From Solirubrobacterales bacterium (lineage in GTDB: Bacteria > Actinomycetota > Thermoleophilia > Solirubrobacterales > Solirubrobacteraceae), in the NCBI GenBank assembly GCA_025963955.1, contig JAOPZU010000231.1, forward strand, positions 1 through 5,261: a stretch of 5,261 nucleotides of DNA, in the 5' to 3' direction. The translations under genes were made by a program, and so were the position numbers. Of this stretch, positions 1 to 5,261 are shown in pieces. The notes below the pieces were generated by a model that searched no databases, was not told where the DNA came from, and worked only from the letters and a program-made list of their open reading frames with translations. Within the stretch, counting starts at the first letter, position 1; each line of letters opens with the position of its first letter.

Positions 1-54
1 CCGCCCCCACCGCGCGGCACCGAGTTCGGCGGTCGGCGGGAGTTCGGCGGCTGA
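1..54 (+). CDS. Possible 3' end of a rightward gene (C-terminal tail only)
   Basis: Reading frame 1 is open from the window edge to a TGA at 52-54 and encodes a short proline-, glycine- and arginine-rich tail ending in EFGGRREFGG. If real, it is the C-terminus of a gene convergent with otsA, with only 21 bp between the two stop codons. Third positions are mostly G or C, but frame 3 is also GC-rich and open to a stop at about 105, so codon bias does not decide between them. Seventeen codons are too few to assign a family, and it could equally be non-coding intergenic DNA. Confidence 0.25.
   Translation, partial: PPPPRGTEFGGRREFGG
22..50. repeat. Short direct repeat, two 11-bp copies
   Basis: GAGTTCGGCGG occurs at 22-32 and again at 40-50, a period of 18 bp (six codons). 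In frame 1 each copy reads EFGG, so the repeat may simply reflect a repetitive C-terminal protein tail. No third copy is seen inside the window. Confidence 0.5.
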
Positions 55-75
55 AGGAGCGGGCGCGCGAACGCC

Positions 76-1542
76 TCAGGTCGCCAGCGACGCGCCCTTC
101 GCCTTGATGTCCGCCAGCTGGTCGTCGATCCAGTCGCCCGGATCGCGCGCGGTGACGATCTCCTTGAGGCCGGCCAGGCGCCGCTGGCGCTCGGTCTCGC
201 CCATCGTCAGCGCCGTGTGGATCGACACGGCGAGCTCCTGGATGTCGAACGGGTTGACGCTCAGCGCGAACTCCCCGAGCTCCTCGTGGGCCCCCGTGTT
301 CTCCGACAGGATCGAGACCCCGCCACGCTCGTTGACGAGGGGCCCCTCCTTCGCCACGAGGTTCATGCCGTCGAACATCGCGTTGACCAGCAGCACGTCG
401 TAGTTCTTGTAGGCGGCGAGCGCCTCGTCGAGGTCGTCGCGGAGCTTGAGCTGGATCGGCATCCAGTCCGGCGTGCCGTGGCGGTGGTTCACGACGGCCA
501 CGAGCGCCTCGATCTTCTCCAGGTACTCCGCGTACTCCGGCACGTCCGTCCGCGAGGGCATCAGCTGCGCGATGAAGGTGACGCGCTCGCGGAACTCGGG
601 GTGCTGGTCGAGGAACAGGTCGAAGGCGCTGAAGCCCCGCAGGATGTTCTTGGAGAGGTCCGCCCGGTCGACGCGCAGGATCAGGTGGTCGCGGCGGCGG
701 CGCAGCAGCTCGGTCTCGAACTCCTTCACGCGGGCGGTCCGCGAGAGCTGCTGGGTGGCGCGCGCGTCGATCGGCAGCGGGTACACGCGGACCCACACCT
801 CACGCCCCTGGAAGTGGACCATCCCCGCGTTGAAGTCGATGTCCAGGCCCATCAAGTCCCGGCAGCACTGCAGGAAGTTGTTGCGGTAGGACGTGGTGTG
901 GAAGCCGATGATGTCGTTGGCCAGCAGGCCCTCGTACACCGCGTTGCGCGTCGCGGTCGGCAGAACGCGCCAGGCGTCCGACTGCGTCCACGGGATGTGC
1001 ACGAAGTGGCTCAGGAAGACGTCCGGGCGCTCGGCGCGGACCATGGCCGGCAGCGTGTAGAGGTGGTAGTCGTGGACCATGACGACGGGCGCGTCGATGC
1101 CGCGGATCTCCTCGACCACGGCGCGGGCGAGGTCCTCGTTGACCACCTGGTAGCCGTAGTCGAACGCGGCGATCTCGTTCGCGCGCACGTCCGGCGCGTT
1201 CGACAGGTCCCACAGGTAGTGCTGGATGAACCACAGCATGGGGTTCGCGAACACGCTGTAGAACTGCTCGTAGGCCTCGGGGTCGGAGGCGACGTAGCGG
1301 ACCTGGTACTCGCCGCCGACGGGCGAGCGGACCGTGATCGGGCCGTTGGCCTCGCGGGCGCGGATCGCGTCCATCGGCGTCATCGCCGACGCGATCCACG
1401 TCACCGGGCGGTGGGACGCCAGGCCGGTGAGGGCGGTGACGAGGCCGCCCGTGCCGCGCACGACGGACCCGTCGTCCTGGAAGGTGACGGGCCCGCGGTT
1501 GGACACCAGGACGAGGGGGGTCCGTTCCTCGGGTTCGCTCAT
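76..1542 (-). CDS. otsA: Alpha,alpha-trehalose-6-phosphate synthase, GT20 family
   Basis: Probable cytosolic glycosyltransferase joining an NDP-glucose donor to glucose-6-phosphate to give trehalose-6-phosphate, the first step of the OtsA-OtsB trehalose pathway. The 488 residues match the usual length of bacterial OtsA, so the gene looks complete. Visible GT20 landmarks are VSNRGPV at 13-19 (R16), the glycine loop GTGGL at 30-34, W49, the Y95/W104 pair, VHDYHL at 156-161 (D158), HIPW at 182-185 (H182), R293 and K298 in VDRADLSKN, and DGMNLVAKE at 391-399 (D391). By spacing these correspond to the E. coli OtsA residues that bind sugar phosphate and nucleotide. The VDRADLSKN form differs from the common VERLDYSKG form, so the donor nucleotide is uncertain. 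The ATG at 1542 puts the first beta strand at the expected distance. No Shine-Dalgarno sequence is seen, but a -10 lies 6 nt upstream. No otsB phosphatase gene is in the window. Confidence 0.9.
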   Translation of the reverse strand: MSEPEERTPLVLVSNRGPVTFQDDGSVVRGTGGLVTALTGLASHRPVTWIASAMTPMDAIRAREANGPITVRSPVGGEYQVRYVASDPEAYEQFYSVFANPMLWFIQHYLWDLSNAPDVRANEIAAFDYGYQVVNEDLARAVVEEIRGIDAPVVMVHDYHLYTLPAMVRAERPDVFLSHFVHIPWTQSDAWRVLPTATRNAVYEGLLANDIIGFHTTSYRNNFLQCCRDLMGLDIDFNAGMVHFQGREVWVRVYPLPIDARATQQLSRTARVKEFETELLRRRRDHLILRVDRADLSKNILRGFSAFDLFLDQHPEFRERVTFIAQLMPSRTDVPEYAEYLEKIEALVAVVNHRHGTPDWMPIQLKLRDDLDEALAAYKNYDVLLVNAMFDGMNLVAKEGPLVNERGGVSILSENTGAHEELGEFALSVNPFDIQELAVSIHTALTMGETERQRRLAGLKEIVTARDPGDWIDDQLADIKAKGASLAT

Positions 1543-1548
1543 CCGGCC

Positions 1549-1577
1549 AGGGTATATCCGGACCCCGTGATCCTCAC
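1549..1577 (-). promoter_or_regulatory. Candidate otsA promoter, leaderless type
   Basis: On the minus strand a TACCCT hexamer (plus-strand 1549-1554, fits TANNNT) lies exactly 6 nt before the otsA ATG. A weak -35-like GTGAGG (plus-strand 1572-1577) is 17 bp further upstream. A -10 ending 6 nt before ATG would start transcription at or next to the A of ATG, which fits a leaderless mRNA, a common arrangement in actinobacteria. There is no Shine-Dalgarno sequence before this ATG, which agrees. The site fills most of the 37-bp gap after the HtrA gene. It was called by eye from consensus only. Confidence 0.45.
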
Positions 1578-1579
1578 CC

Positions 1580-2785
1580 TCAGCCGCTCGGCGGCGTGGT
1601 GAGCGGGCGCTCCCCCAGGGTGACGTCGACGTCCTTCTGCTGCTGCCCGCGGTAGATCTTGAGCGTCACCTTGTCCCCGGGGGAGAAGGGGAGCAGGGCC
1701 TGCGCCAGGTCGCTGTCGTTGACGATCTTCGTGCCGTTCACGCCGACGATGATGTCCCCGCCCTTGGTCCACGGCAGCTCCTGGAAGGTCGTCTCGTCGG
1801 CCTTCCCGCCGGCCCGGATGCCGGCGTCGGCGGCCGGGCCGCCCGGCGGCACCTGCTGCACCCAGACGCCCGTGTCCACGGGAAGCCGGAAGTGCTTGGC
1901 CGCCTGCGGGTAGAGCGCGCGGCTGGAGACGCCGAGGTAGCCGTAGTGGACCTCGCCGTCCGTGCGCAGCTGCGCGAGCGAGCGCTTGACCGCGTCCACC
2001 GGGACCGCGAAGCCAACGCCGGTGCCGTCGCCGCTCTCGGTGCGGATCTGCGAGTTGATGCCGAGCACGCTGCCCTTGGCGTCGAGCAGCGGGCCGCCCG
2101 AGTTGCCGTGGTTGATCGCCGCGTCCGTCTGGATCGCGCCCGACGTGGAGAAGCCGGTGAGCGAGTCGATCGAGCGCTCCGTCGCAGAGATGACGCCGAT
2201 CGAGAGCGACTGCTCCTCGCCGAACGGCGAGCCGATGGCCGCGACGGGCGCGCCGACCGCCACGCCCTTGGTCGAGCCGAGGGCCAGCGGCTTGAGGTCC
2301 AGGCCGGACGGATCGATCTTCAGCAGCGCCACGTCGGCGAACGGGTCGAAGCCCACGACCTTCGCGTCGACCTCGTTGCCGTCGCTGAACTTCACGTACA
2401 CGCGCGAGGCCTCGTGGATGCCCGCCCCCTCGCCGCTCGTCACGACGTGCGCGTTCGTCGCCACCTCGCCGTCGCGCGAGATCACGAAGCCGGAGCCCAG
2501 GCCGCCGGACTGGTCGGACGCGCCGCCGCTCTTGAGCCCGGCGCTGATGATCGTCACGACCCCGGGGGAGTCCCGCCGGAAGATGGTCTGCGGATCGAAC
2601 GCGGTCGTCCCGGTGACGGCGCCGGCGCGCGTGTCCGGCTCCGCGGCGGCGGCCACGGAGGCCGCGGTCGTGCCGGTGGACGCGGTGCTGCCGGCGTCCT
2701 TGGCGGACGAGCCGCCGCAGCCGGTGACGAGCAGGACGGCGGCGGTGGCCACAGCGGAGGCGGCGGCGAGCGGGCGGTGGGTCAT
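1580..2785 (-). CDS. htrA: HtrA/DegP-family serine protease with PDZ domain, predicted lipoprotein
   Basis: A secreted quality-control protease that probably degrades misfolded exported proteins outside the cytoplasmic membrane. The N-terminus is a signal peptide with a hydrophobic stretch at about 8-21 and lipobox VTGC, so C23 is the predicted lipidated residue. Residues 24-60 form an Ala/Ser/Thr/Gly-rich linker. The trypsin-like domain at about 65-275 carries the full catalytic triad: H113 in TNAHVV, D151 in ADVALLKI and S229 in GNSGGPL. One PDZ domain follows at about 282-392. Between its carboxylate-binding side (AGIRAG) and GGDIIVGVNG there is an insertion of roughly 15 residues, seen in some HtrA lineages. 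At 401 aa it matches the usual single-PDZ length. The ATG overlaps the kinase stop codon by 4 bp (ATGA) and has a GGAG eight bases upstream, implying coupled translation with the kinase. The family call is firm; the lipid anchor is inferred from the lipobox. Confidence 0.93.
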   Translation of the reverse strand: MTHRPLAAASAVATAAVLLVTGCGGSSAKDAGSTASTGTTAASVAAAAEPDTRAGAVTGTTAFDPQTIFRRDSPGVVTIISAGLKSGGASDQSGGLGSGFVISRDGEVATNAHVVTSGEGAGIHEASRVYVKFSDGNEVDAKVVGFDPFADVALLKIDPSGLDLKPLALGSTKGVAVGAPVAAIGSPFGEEQSLSIGVISATERSIDSLTGFSTSGAIQTDAAINHGNSGGPLLDAKGSVLGINSQIRTESGDGTGVGFAVPVDAVKRSLAQLRTDGEVHYGYLGVSSRALYPQAAKHFRLPVDTGVWVQQVPPGGPAADAGIRAGGKADETTFQELPWTKGGDIIVGVNGTKIVNDSDLAQALLPFSPGDKVTLKIYRGQQQKDVDVTLGERPLTTPPSG

Positions 2786-4200
2786 GCGGGAAGCTCCAGG
2801 GTGAAGGTGGTGCGGCCGGGCTGGCTCTCGACGAGCAGGTCCCCGTCCATGCGCTCGGCCAGCTCGTGCGCGATGGCGAGCCCGAGGCCGGAGCCCTGGG
2901 CGTCGTCGGAGGTGAAGAACGGCTCGAAGATGTTGGGCAGCATGGTGCGGTGGATACCCGGGCCGAAGTCGCCGACCCCGAGGCGGACGTGTCCGTCCCG
3001 CCGACCTGCGGTGAGCACGATGTCCGTGCCCGGCGGGGTGTGGGTCAGGGCGTTGGCGATGAGGATACGCAGGACCTGGGCCACCCGTTCAGGGTCGCAC
3101 AGCGCCCGCAGCCGGGACCCCGGTAGCCGCAGCTCCAGGTTGGAGTCGTGCGCCTGCAGCCGCGGCTCGAACTCACTGGCCACGGCACGGACGACGAGCG
3201 AGAGGTCGGTCGGCTCGAGCCGCAGCTCGAGCGAGCCTGCCTCGAGCTTGGAGAGATCCAGCAGGTCGGTGGCGAGCTTGCCCAGGCGGTCGACCTGGGT
3301 GCGCACCTGCCCGAGGAAGCGGTCGCGCGTCTCCTCGTCGAGCTCCTCGTCCTGGATCAGCTCGAGGAACCCGCCGAGCGAGAAGATCGGCGTGCGCAGC
3401 TCGTGGGAGGCGGTGGCGATGAAGCGCTTGCGGGCGCCGTCGAGCTCGGCGAGCTGCCCGCGCATGTCCTCCAGCGTGGCCGCCAGGCGGCCGAGCTCGT
3501 CGTCGCGGTCGACGGGGAAGGTCGTCGTGAAGTCGCCCGCCGCCACGCGCATGGCCACGCGCTCCAGGCGGGCGACGCGGCGGCTGAGCGTCGCGGCGAC
3601 GAGCACGCCGGCCAGGACCGCGAGCGCCAGCGCGAACCCTGCCGCGGCCAGCACGCGCGCCCGGACGACCGCCACCGCGCGCTCGGCGTCGCGCAGCGGG
3701 GCGGAGAAGACGACGACGTTGCCGACCGCCGGGGGGCGGTGCTTCCCGCGCGAGAAGGTGAGCGGGATCGCGACCTCGCCGACCCGGCCGCCCGACGTCA
3801 CCTCCGTGCCCGAGACCGTGCGCCGCGTCTGCGCCGCCACGGACGCCAGCGCGAAGTCGAGGTCGATCTTCACGGCGCTGAAGGAGTCGTACTGCGGGGT
3901 CAGCTGCAGCCGGCTGCCGGAGACCACGAGCAGGACGGTGACCCGCGCGGAGGACTGGTCGGCGATCTGGCGGACCAGGGCGTTGATGCGCGGCGCGCGG
4001 ACGCTGCTGCCGACGGACTTCTGCAGTTGCGGGCTGAAGCGCCGCCCGATCGACGTCAGGTCGGTGAGCTTGTCGGCGACCAAGCGCGCCTGGAGACCGG
4101 GGACGACGGCGACGTACACGAGCCCCAGCACGGCGATCGCGATGAGCGCGAACAGCAGCGACAGCCGCAGGCGCAGCGAGTCCAGGTGCACGCCGTTCAC
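2782..4200 (-). CDS. Membrane sensor histidine kinase (HAMP, HisKA, HATPase_c)
   Basis: Sensor kinase of a two-component pair with the regulator gene just upstream. It should autophosphorylate on histidine in response to an extracytoplasmic signal and pass the phosphate to that regulator. Order of parts in 472 residues: TM1 at about 12-33, an extracytoplasmic sensor region at about 34-182 with no motif I recognise, TM2 at about 183-205, HAMP at about 206-258, dimerisation and phosphoacceptor domain with H266 in SHELRTP, then the ATP-binding domain. The latter has N383 in the N box (IANALTHTP), D411 in the G1 box (DFGPGI), the F box FEPFF at 425-429 and the G2 box GSGLGLA at 436-442. All catalytic boxes are intact. 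The start is GTG at 4200, 16 bp after the regulator stop. GTG at 4191 is a possible alternative, and neither has a strong Shine-Dalgarno sequence. Its layout is like MprB, but specific orthology is not shown. Confidence 0.93.
   Translation of the reverse strand: MNGVHLDSLRLRLSLLFALIAIAVLGLVYVAVVPGLQARLVADKLTDLTSIGRRFSPQLQKSVGSSVRAPRINALVRQIADQSSARVTVLLVVSGSRLQLTPQYDSFSAVKIDLDFALASVAAQTRRTVSGTEVTSGGRVGEVAIPLTFSRGKHRPPAVGNVVVFSAPLRDAERAVAVVRARVLAAAGFALALAVLAGVLVAATLSRRVARLERVAMRVAAGDFTTTFPVDRDDELGRLAATLEDMRGQLAELDGARKRFIATASHELRTPIFSLGGFLELIQDEELDEETRDRFLGQVRTQVDRLGKLATDLLDLSKLEAGSLELRLEPTDLSLVVRAVASEFEPRLQAHDSNLELRLPGSRLRALCDPERVAQVLRILIANALTHTPPGTDIVLTAGRRDGHVRLGVGDFGPGIHRTMLPNIFEPFFTSDDAQGSGLGLAIAHELAERMDGDLLVESQPGRTTFTLELPA
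2794..2797 (-). promoter_or_regulatory. Ribosome binding site of the HtrA gene
   Basis: GGAG on the minus strand lies 8 nt before the ATG at 2785, inside the last codons of the kinase gene. It supports this start and shows that the protease can be translated by ribosomes finishing the kinase at the overlapping ATGA junction. Confidence 0.65.
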
Positions 4201-4216
4201 GCCGTCAGCGTCCCGC

Positions 4217-4930
4217 TCAGCGGCTGTCGCGGAAGCGGTAGCCGACCCCGCGCACCGTGAAGAGGTACTCGGGGTCCTTCGCGTCGAGCTCGAGCTTCTC
4301 GCGCAGGTGCCGGATGTGCACGTCGATCGTGCGCGGGTCGCGGTAGGCGCTGTCCCCCCAGATCCGCGTCAGCAGCATCTCCCGGGTGAAGACCCGGCCG
4401 GGGGACTGCGCCAGCGCGGTGAGGATCTCGAACTCGACGAAGGTCGTGCGGACCTCCGCCCCCCGGACCCGCACGCTGCGCCGGGCGAGGTCGATCTGCA
4501 GCTCCAGCACCTCCAGCACCGGCTCCGCGTCGCCGTCGACACCCGCCTCACGCGTCATGCCGGCGCGGCGCAGCGTCGCCTTCACGCGCGAGCGGAACTC
4601 CCGCATCGAGAAGGGCTTGGTGATGTAGTCGTCCGCCCCGAGCTCGAGGCCGAGGACCTTGTCGATCTCCTCGGCCTTCGCCGTCAGCATGATGATGGGG
4701 ACCGAGCTCTTGGCTCGCAGCCGGCGGCAGACCTCCAGCCCGACCATGCGCGGCATCATCACGTCGAGGACGACCAGGTCGAAGCTCTGCTCGCCGAACC
4801 GCGCCAGCGCCTCGCGACCGTCGGAGGCCCGCACGACCTCGTAGCCGTCCTTCTGCAGCGGGTAGCTGAGCAGGGTCTGGATCGACTGCTCGTCGTCGGC
4901 CAGCAGGATGCGCGGGATGTGGTCTGGCAT
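4217..4930 (-). CDS. OmpR/PhoB-family response regulator
   Basis: DNA-binding transcription factor activated by phosphorylation from the adjacent kinase. With the ATG at 4930 it is 237 residues, typical for the family. The receiver domain spans about 6-122, with acidic pocket D12/D13, phosphoacceptor D56 in VVLDVMMP, T83 in MLTAK, Y102 and K105 in DYITKPF. A short linker at about 123-138 leads to a winged-helix domain at about 139-234, with the recognition helix in PRTIDVHIRHLREKL (199-213) and the wing ending in VRGVGYRF. The frame is open back to a GTG at 5008, but the 26 extra residues are low-complexity and unlike any receiver N-terminus, so 4930 is preferred. No Shine-Dalgarno sequence precedes this ATG. 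It is the first gene of the regulator-kinase-protease operon and probably controls its own promoter. Confidence 0.93.
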   Translation of the reverse strand: MPDHIPRILLADDEQSIQTLLSYPLQKDGYEVVRASDGREALARFGEQSFDLVVLDVMMPRMVGLEVCRRLRAKSSVPIIMLTAKAEEIDKVLGLELGADDYITKPFSMREFRSRVKATLRRAGMTREAGVDGDAEPVLEVLELQIDLARRSVRVRGAEVRTTFVEFEILTALAQSPGRVFTREMLLTRIWGDSAYRDPRTIDVHIRHLREKLELDAKDPEYLFTVRGVGYRFRDSR

Positions 4931-5035
4931 GCAGGGGGACGGTGACCGGAGGGGCCGTGGGCCCGCGTACCCGGATCCCGTGCAGCCGCTCGCGCTACAT
5001 GGTGACACCTCGGGGAACTACCCTCGCAGGGGCCC
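4931..5035. promoter_or_regulatory. Divergent intergenic control region
   Basis: These 105 bp separate the leftward regulator operon from the rightward peptidase-like gene and must hold the promoters for both unless the regulator starts further right. Two short dyads are visible: CGGTGACCG at 4940-4948 and GGTGACACC at 5001-5009, sharing the core GGTGAC. A third inverted repeat, CCCTCGCAGGG, is at 5021-5031. No convincing -10 is seen just before the regulator ATG. A weak TAGTTC on the minus strand (plus-strand 5015-5020) is the only AT-leaning hexamer in that direction. Binding of the regulator here is an inference from gene order. Confidence 0.5.
5019..5024 (+). promoter_or_regulatory. Candidate -10 element for the peptidase-like gene
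   Basis: TACCCT fits TANNNT and is identical to the hexamer proposed for otsA. It ends 11 nt before the ATG at 5036, so the transcript would have a leader of only about 5 nt. No good -35 is found at the standard distance. GTGACA at 5002-5007 resembles a -35 but is only 11 bp away, which is too close. Confidence 0.3.
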
Positions 5036-5261
5036 ATGCTCGACCCGCGCATCTACCGGGCGTCGTTCCTCCCTGTGCTGCTGGCGTTGCTGGTCGTGGC
5101 GTTCGCCCTGCAGGATCGGCCCCGGCCCATCGGCACCACCATCGCGCCCGACGCCTTCGTCGGGGAGACGGCTCGCGTGCTGCTCGACGGCCTCGCCAGG
5201 GACTTCCCCGACCGGCGCCCGGGCGGCGTCGGCGACGAGGCGCTGTCCCGGCGGGTGGCCC
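5036..5261 (+). CDS. N-terminal part of a membrane-anchored protein, probable M28-family peptidase (cut by window end)
   Basis: Seventy-five codons are open from ATG at 5036 to the window edge. Residues 11-25 (FLPVLLALLVVAFAL region) form one hydrophobic segment after a short N-terminus with two arginines, consistent with a signal anchor or uncleaved signal peptide. A polar linker and a helix follow, then FPDRRPGGVGDEAL at about 57-70. This resembles the conserved RRPGS-G-D stretch that precedes the zinc aminopeptidase domain in exported M28 peptidases, here with GG in place of the usual GS. The zinc ligands lie beyond the window, so activity cannot be judged. An AGGGG at 5028-5032 is only 3 nt from the ATG, too close for a good ribosome site. 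It is divergent from the two-component operon and shares its control region. The family call rests on resemblance of the N-terminus only. Confidence 0.6.
   Translation, partial: MLDPRIYRASFLPVLLALLVVAFALQDRPRPIGTTIAPDAFVGETARVLLDGLARDFPDRRPGGVGDEALSRRVA

Noticed and set aside
62..75. Small hairpin GGCG-CGCGAA-CGCC at the end of otsA, as a possible terminator
   Set aside because: The stem is only 4 bp and no T-run follows on either strand. Such hairpins are common by chance at this GC content.
217..1602. A 461-codon plus-strand frame antisense to otsA
   Set aside because: Composition is dominated by Val, Asp, Arg, Glu and His with no recognisable motif, and the opposite strand encodes a complete GT20 enzyme. 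It is a codon-bias shadow.
1892..4945. A 1017-codon open frame on the plus strand running antisense to the protease, kinase and regulator genes
   Set aside because: Its product is a low-complexity mix of Arg, Ala, Val, Asp, Glu and Ser with no domain, and it overlies three well-recognised genes with intact motifs. Long antisense frames are expected in DNA this GC-rich because stop codons are rare.
4931..5008. N-terminal extension of the response regulator from GTG 5008 as part of the protein
   Set aside because: The 26 residues are rich in Ser, Pro, Gly and Cys, unlike receiver-domain N-termini, which begin 5-8 residues before the first beta strand, as they do from the ATG at 4930.
5021..5031. 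Inverted repeat CCCTCGCAGGG just before the peptidase-like start, as an operator or attenuator
   Set aside because: A 4-bp stem with a 3-nt loop is too short to call; it partly overlaps the candidate -10 and a GGGG run, which explains the symmetry.
1..5261. Mobile elements, CRISPR arrays, tRNA or rRNA genes
   Set aside because: No transposase or integrase motifs, no regularly spaced repeats and no RNA-gene signatures were seen on either strand; the window is filled by ordinary coding genes.

Overview
The window is very GC-rich, with G or C at most third codon positions, GTG as well as ATG starts, and short or overlapping gene junctions. This points to a high-GC actinobacterium. The style of the proteins, especially the GT20 enzyme and the N-terminus of the rightmost gene, suggests the Thermoleophilia/Solirubrobacterales group. 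That placement is an inference from family resemblance, not a demonstrated assignment.

Layout from left to right: (1) positions 1-75 hold at most the last codons of a rightward gene and no other clear gene. (2) 76-1542, minus strand, is a complete GT20 trehalose-6-phosphate synthase (OtsA type). (3) A 37-bp gap holds a plausible promoter for otsA whose -10 lies 6 nt before the ATG, suggesting a leaderless mRNA. (4) 1580-2785, minus strand, is a secreted HtrA/DegP-family serine protease with a lipoprotein signal and one PDZ domain. (5) 2782-4200, minus strand, is a membrane sensor histidine kinase that overlaps the protease gene by 4 bp. (6) 4217-4930, minus strand, is an OmpR/PhoB-family response regulator. 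(7) A 105-bp divergent intergenic region follows. (8) 5036 to the window end, plus strand, is the N-terminal part of a membrane-anchored or secreted protein that resembles M28-family peptidases.

The response regulator, kinase and HtrA protease form a tight operon transcribed leftwards. The order resembles the mycobacterial mprA-mprB-pepD locus, where a two-component system sits beside an HtrA protease and controls envelope stress. The likely logic is that the kinase senses envelope damage, the regulator switches on its own operon, and the lipid-anchored protease removes damaged exported proteins. OtsA lies just downstream on the same strand and makes the trehalose precursor, a classic stress protectant. 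It may be expressed by read-through, from its own promoter, or both. The divergent peptidase-like gene shares the control region of the response regulator and could belong to the same response.

No mobile element, CRISPR array, tRNA or rRNA was seen. The very long rightward ORF antisense to the operon is a GC-rich shadow. The region looks like ordinary chromosome; its most interesting points are the stress operon, the kinase's unassigned sensor domain, the GT20 motif variant and the promoter layouts.
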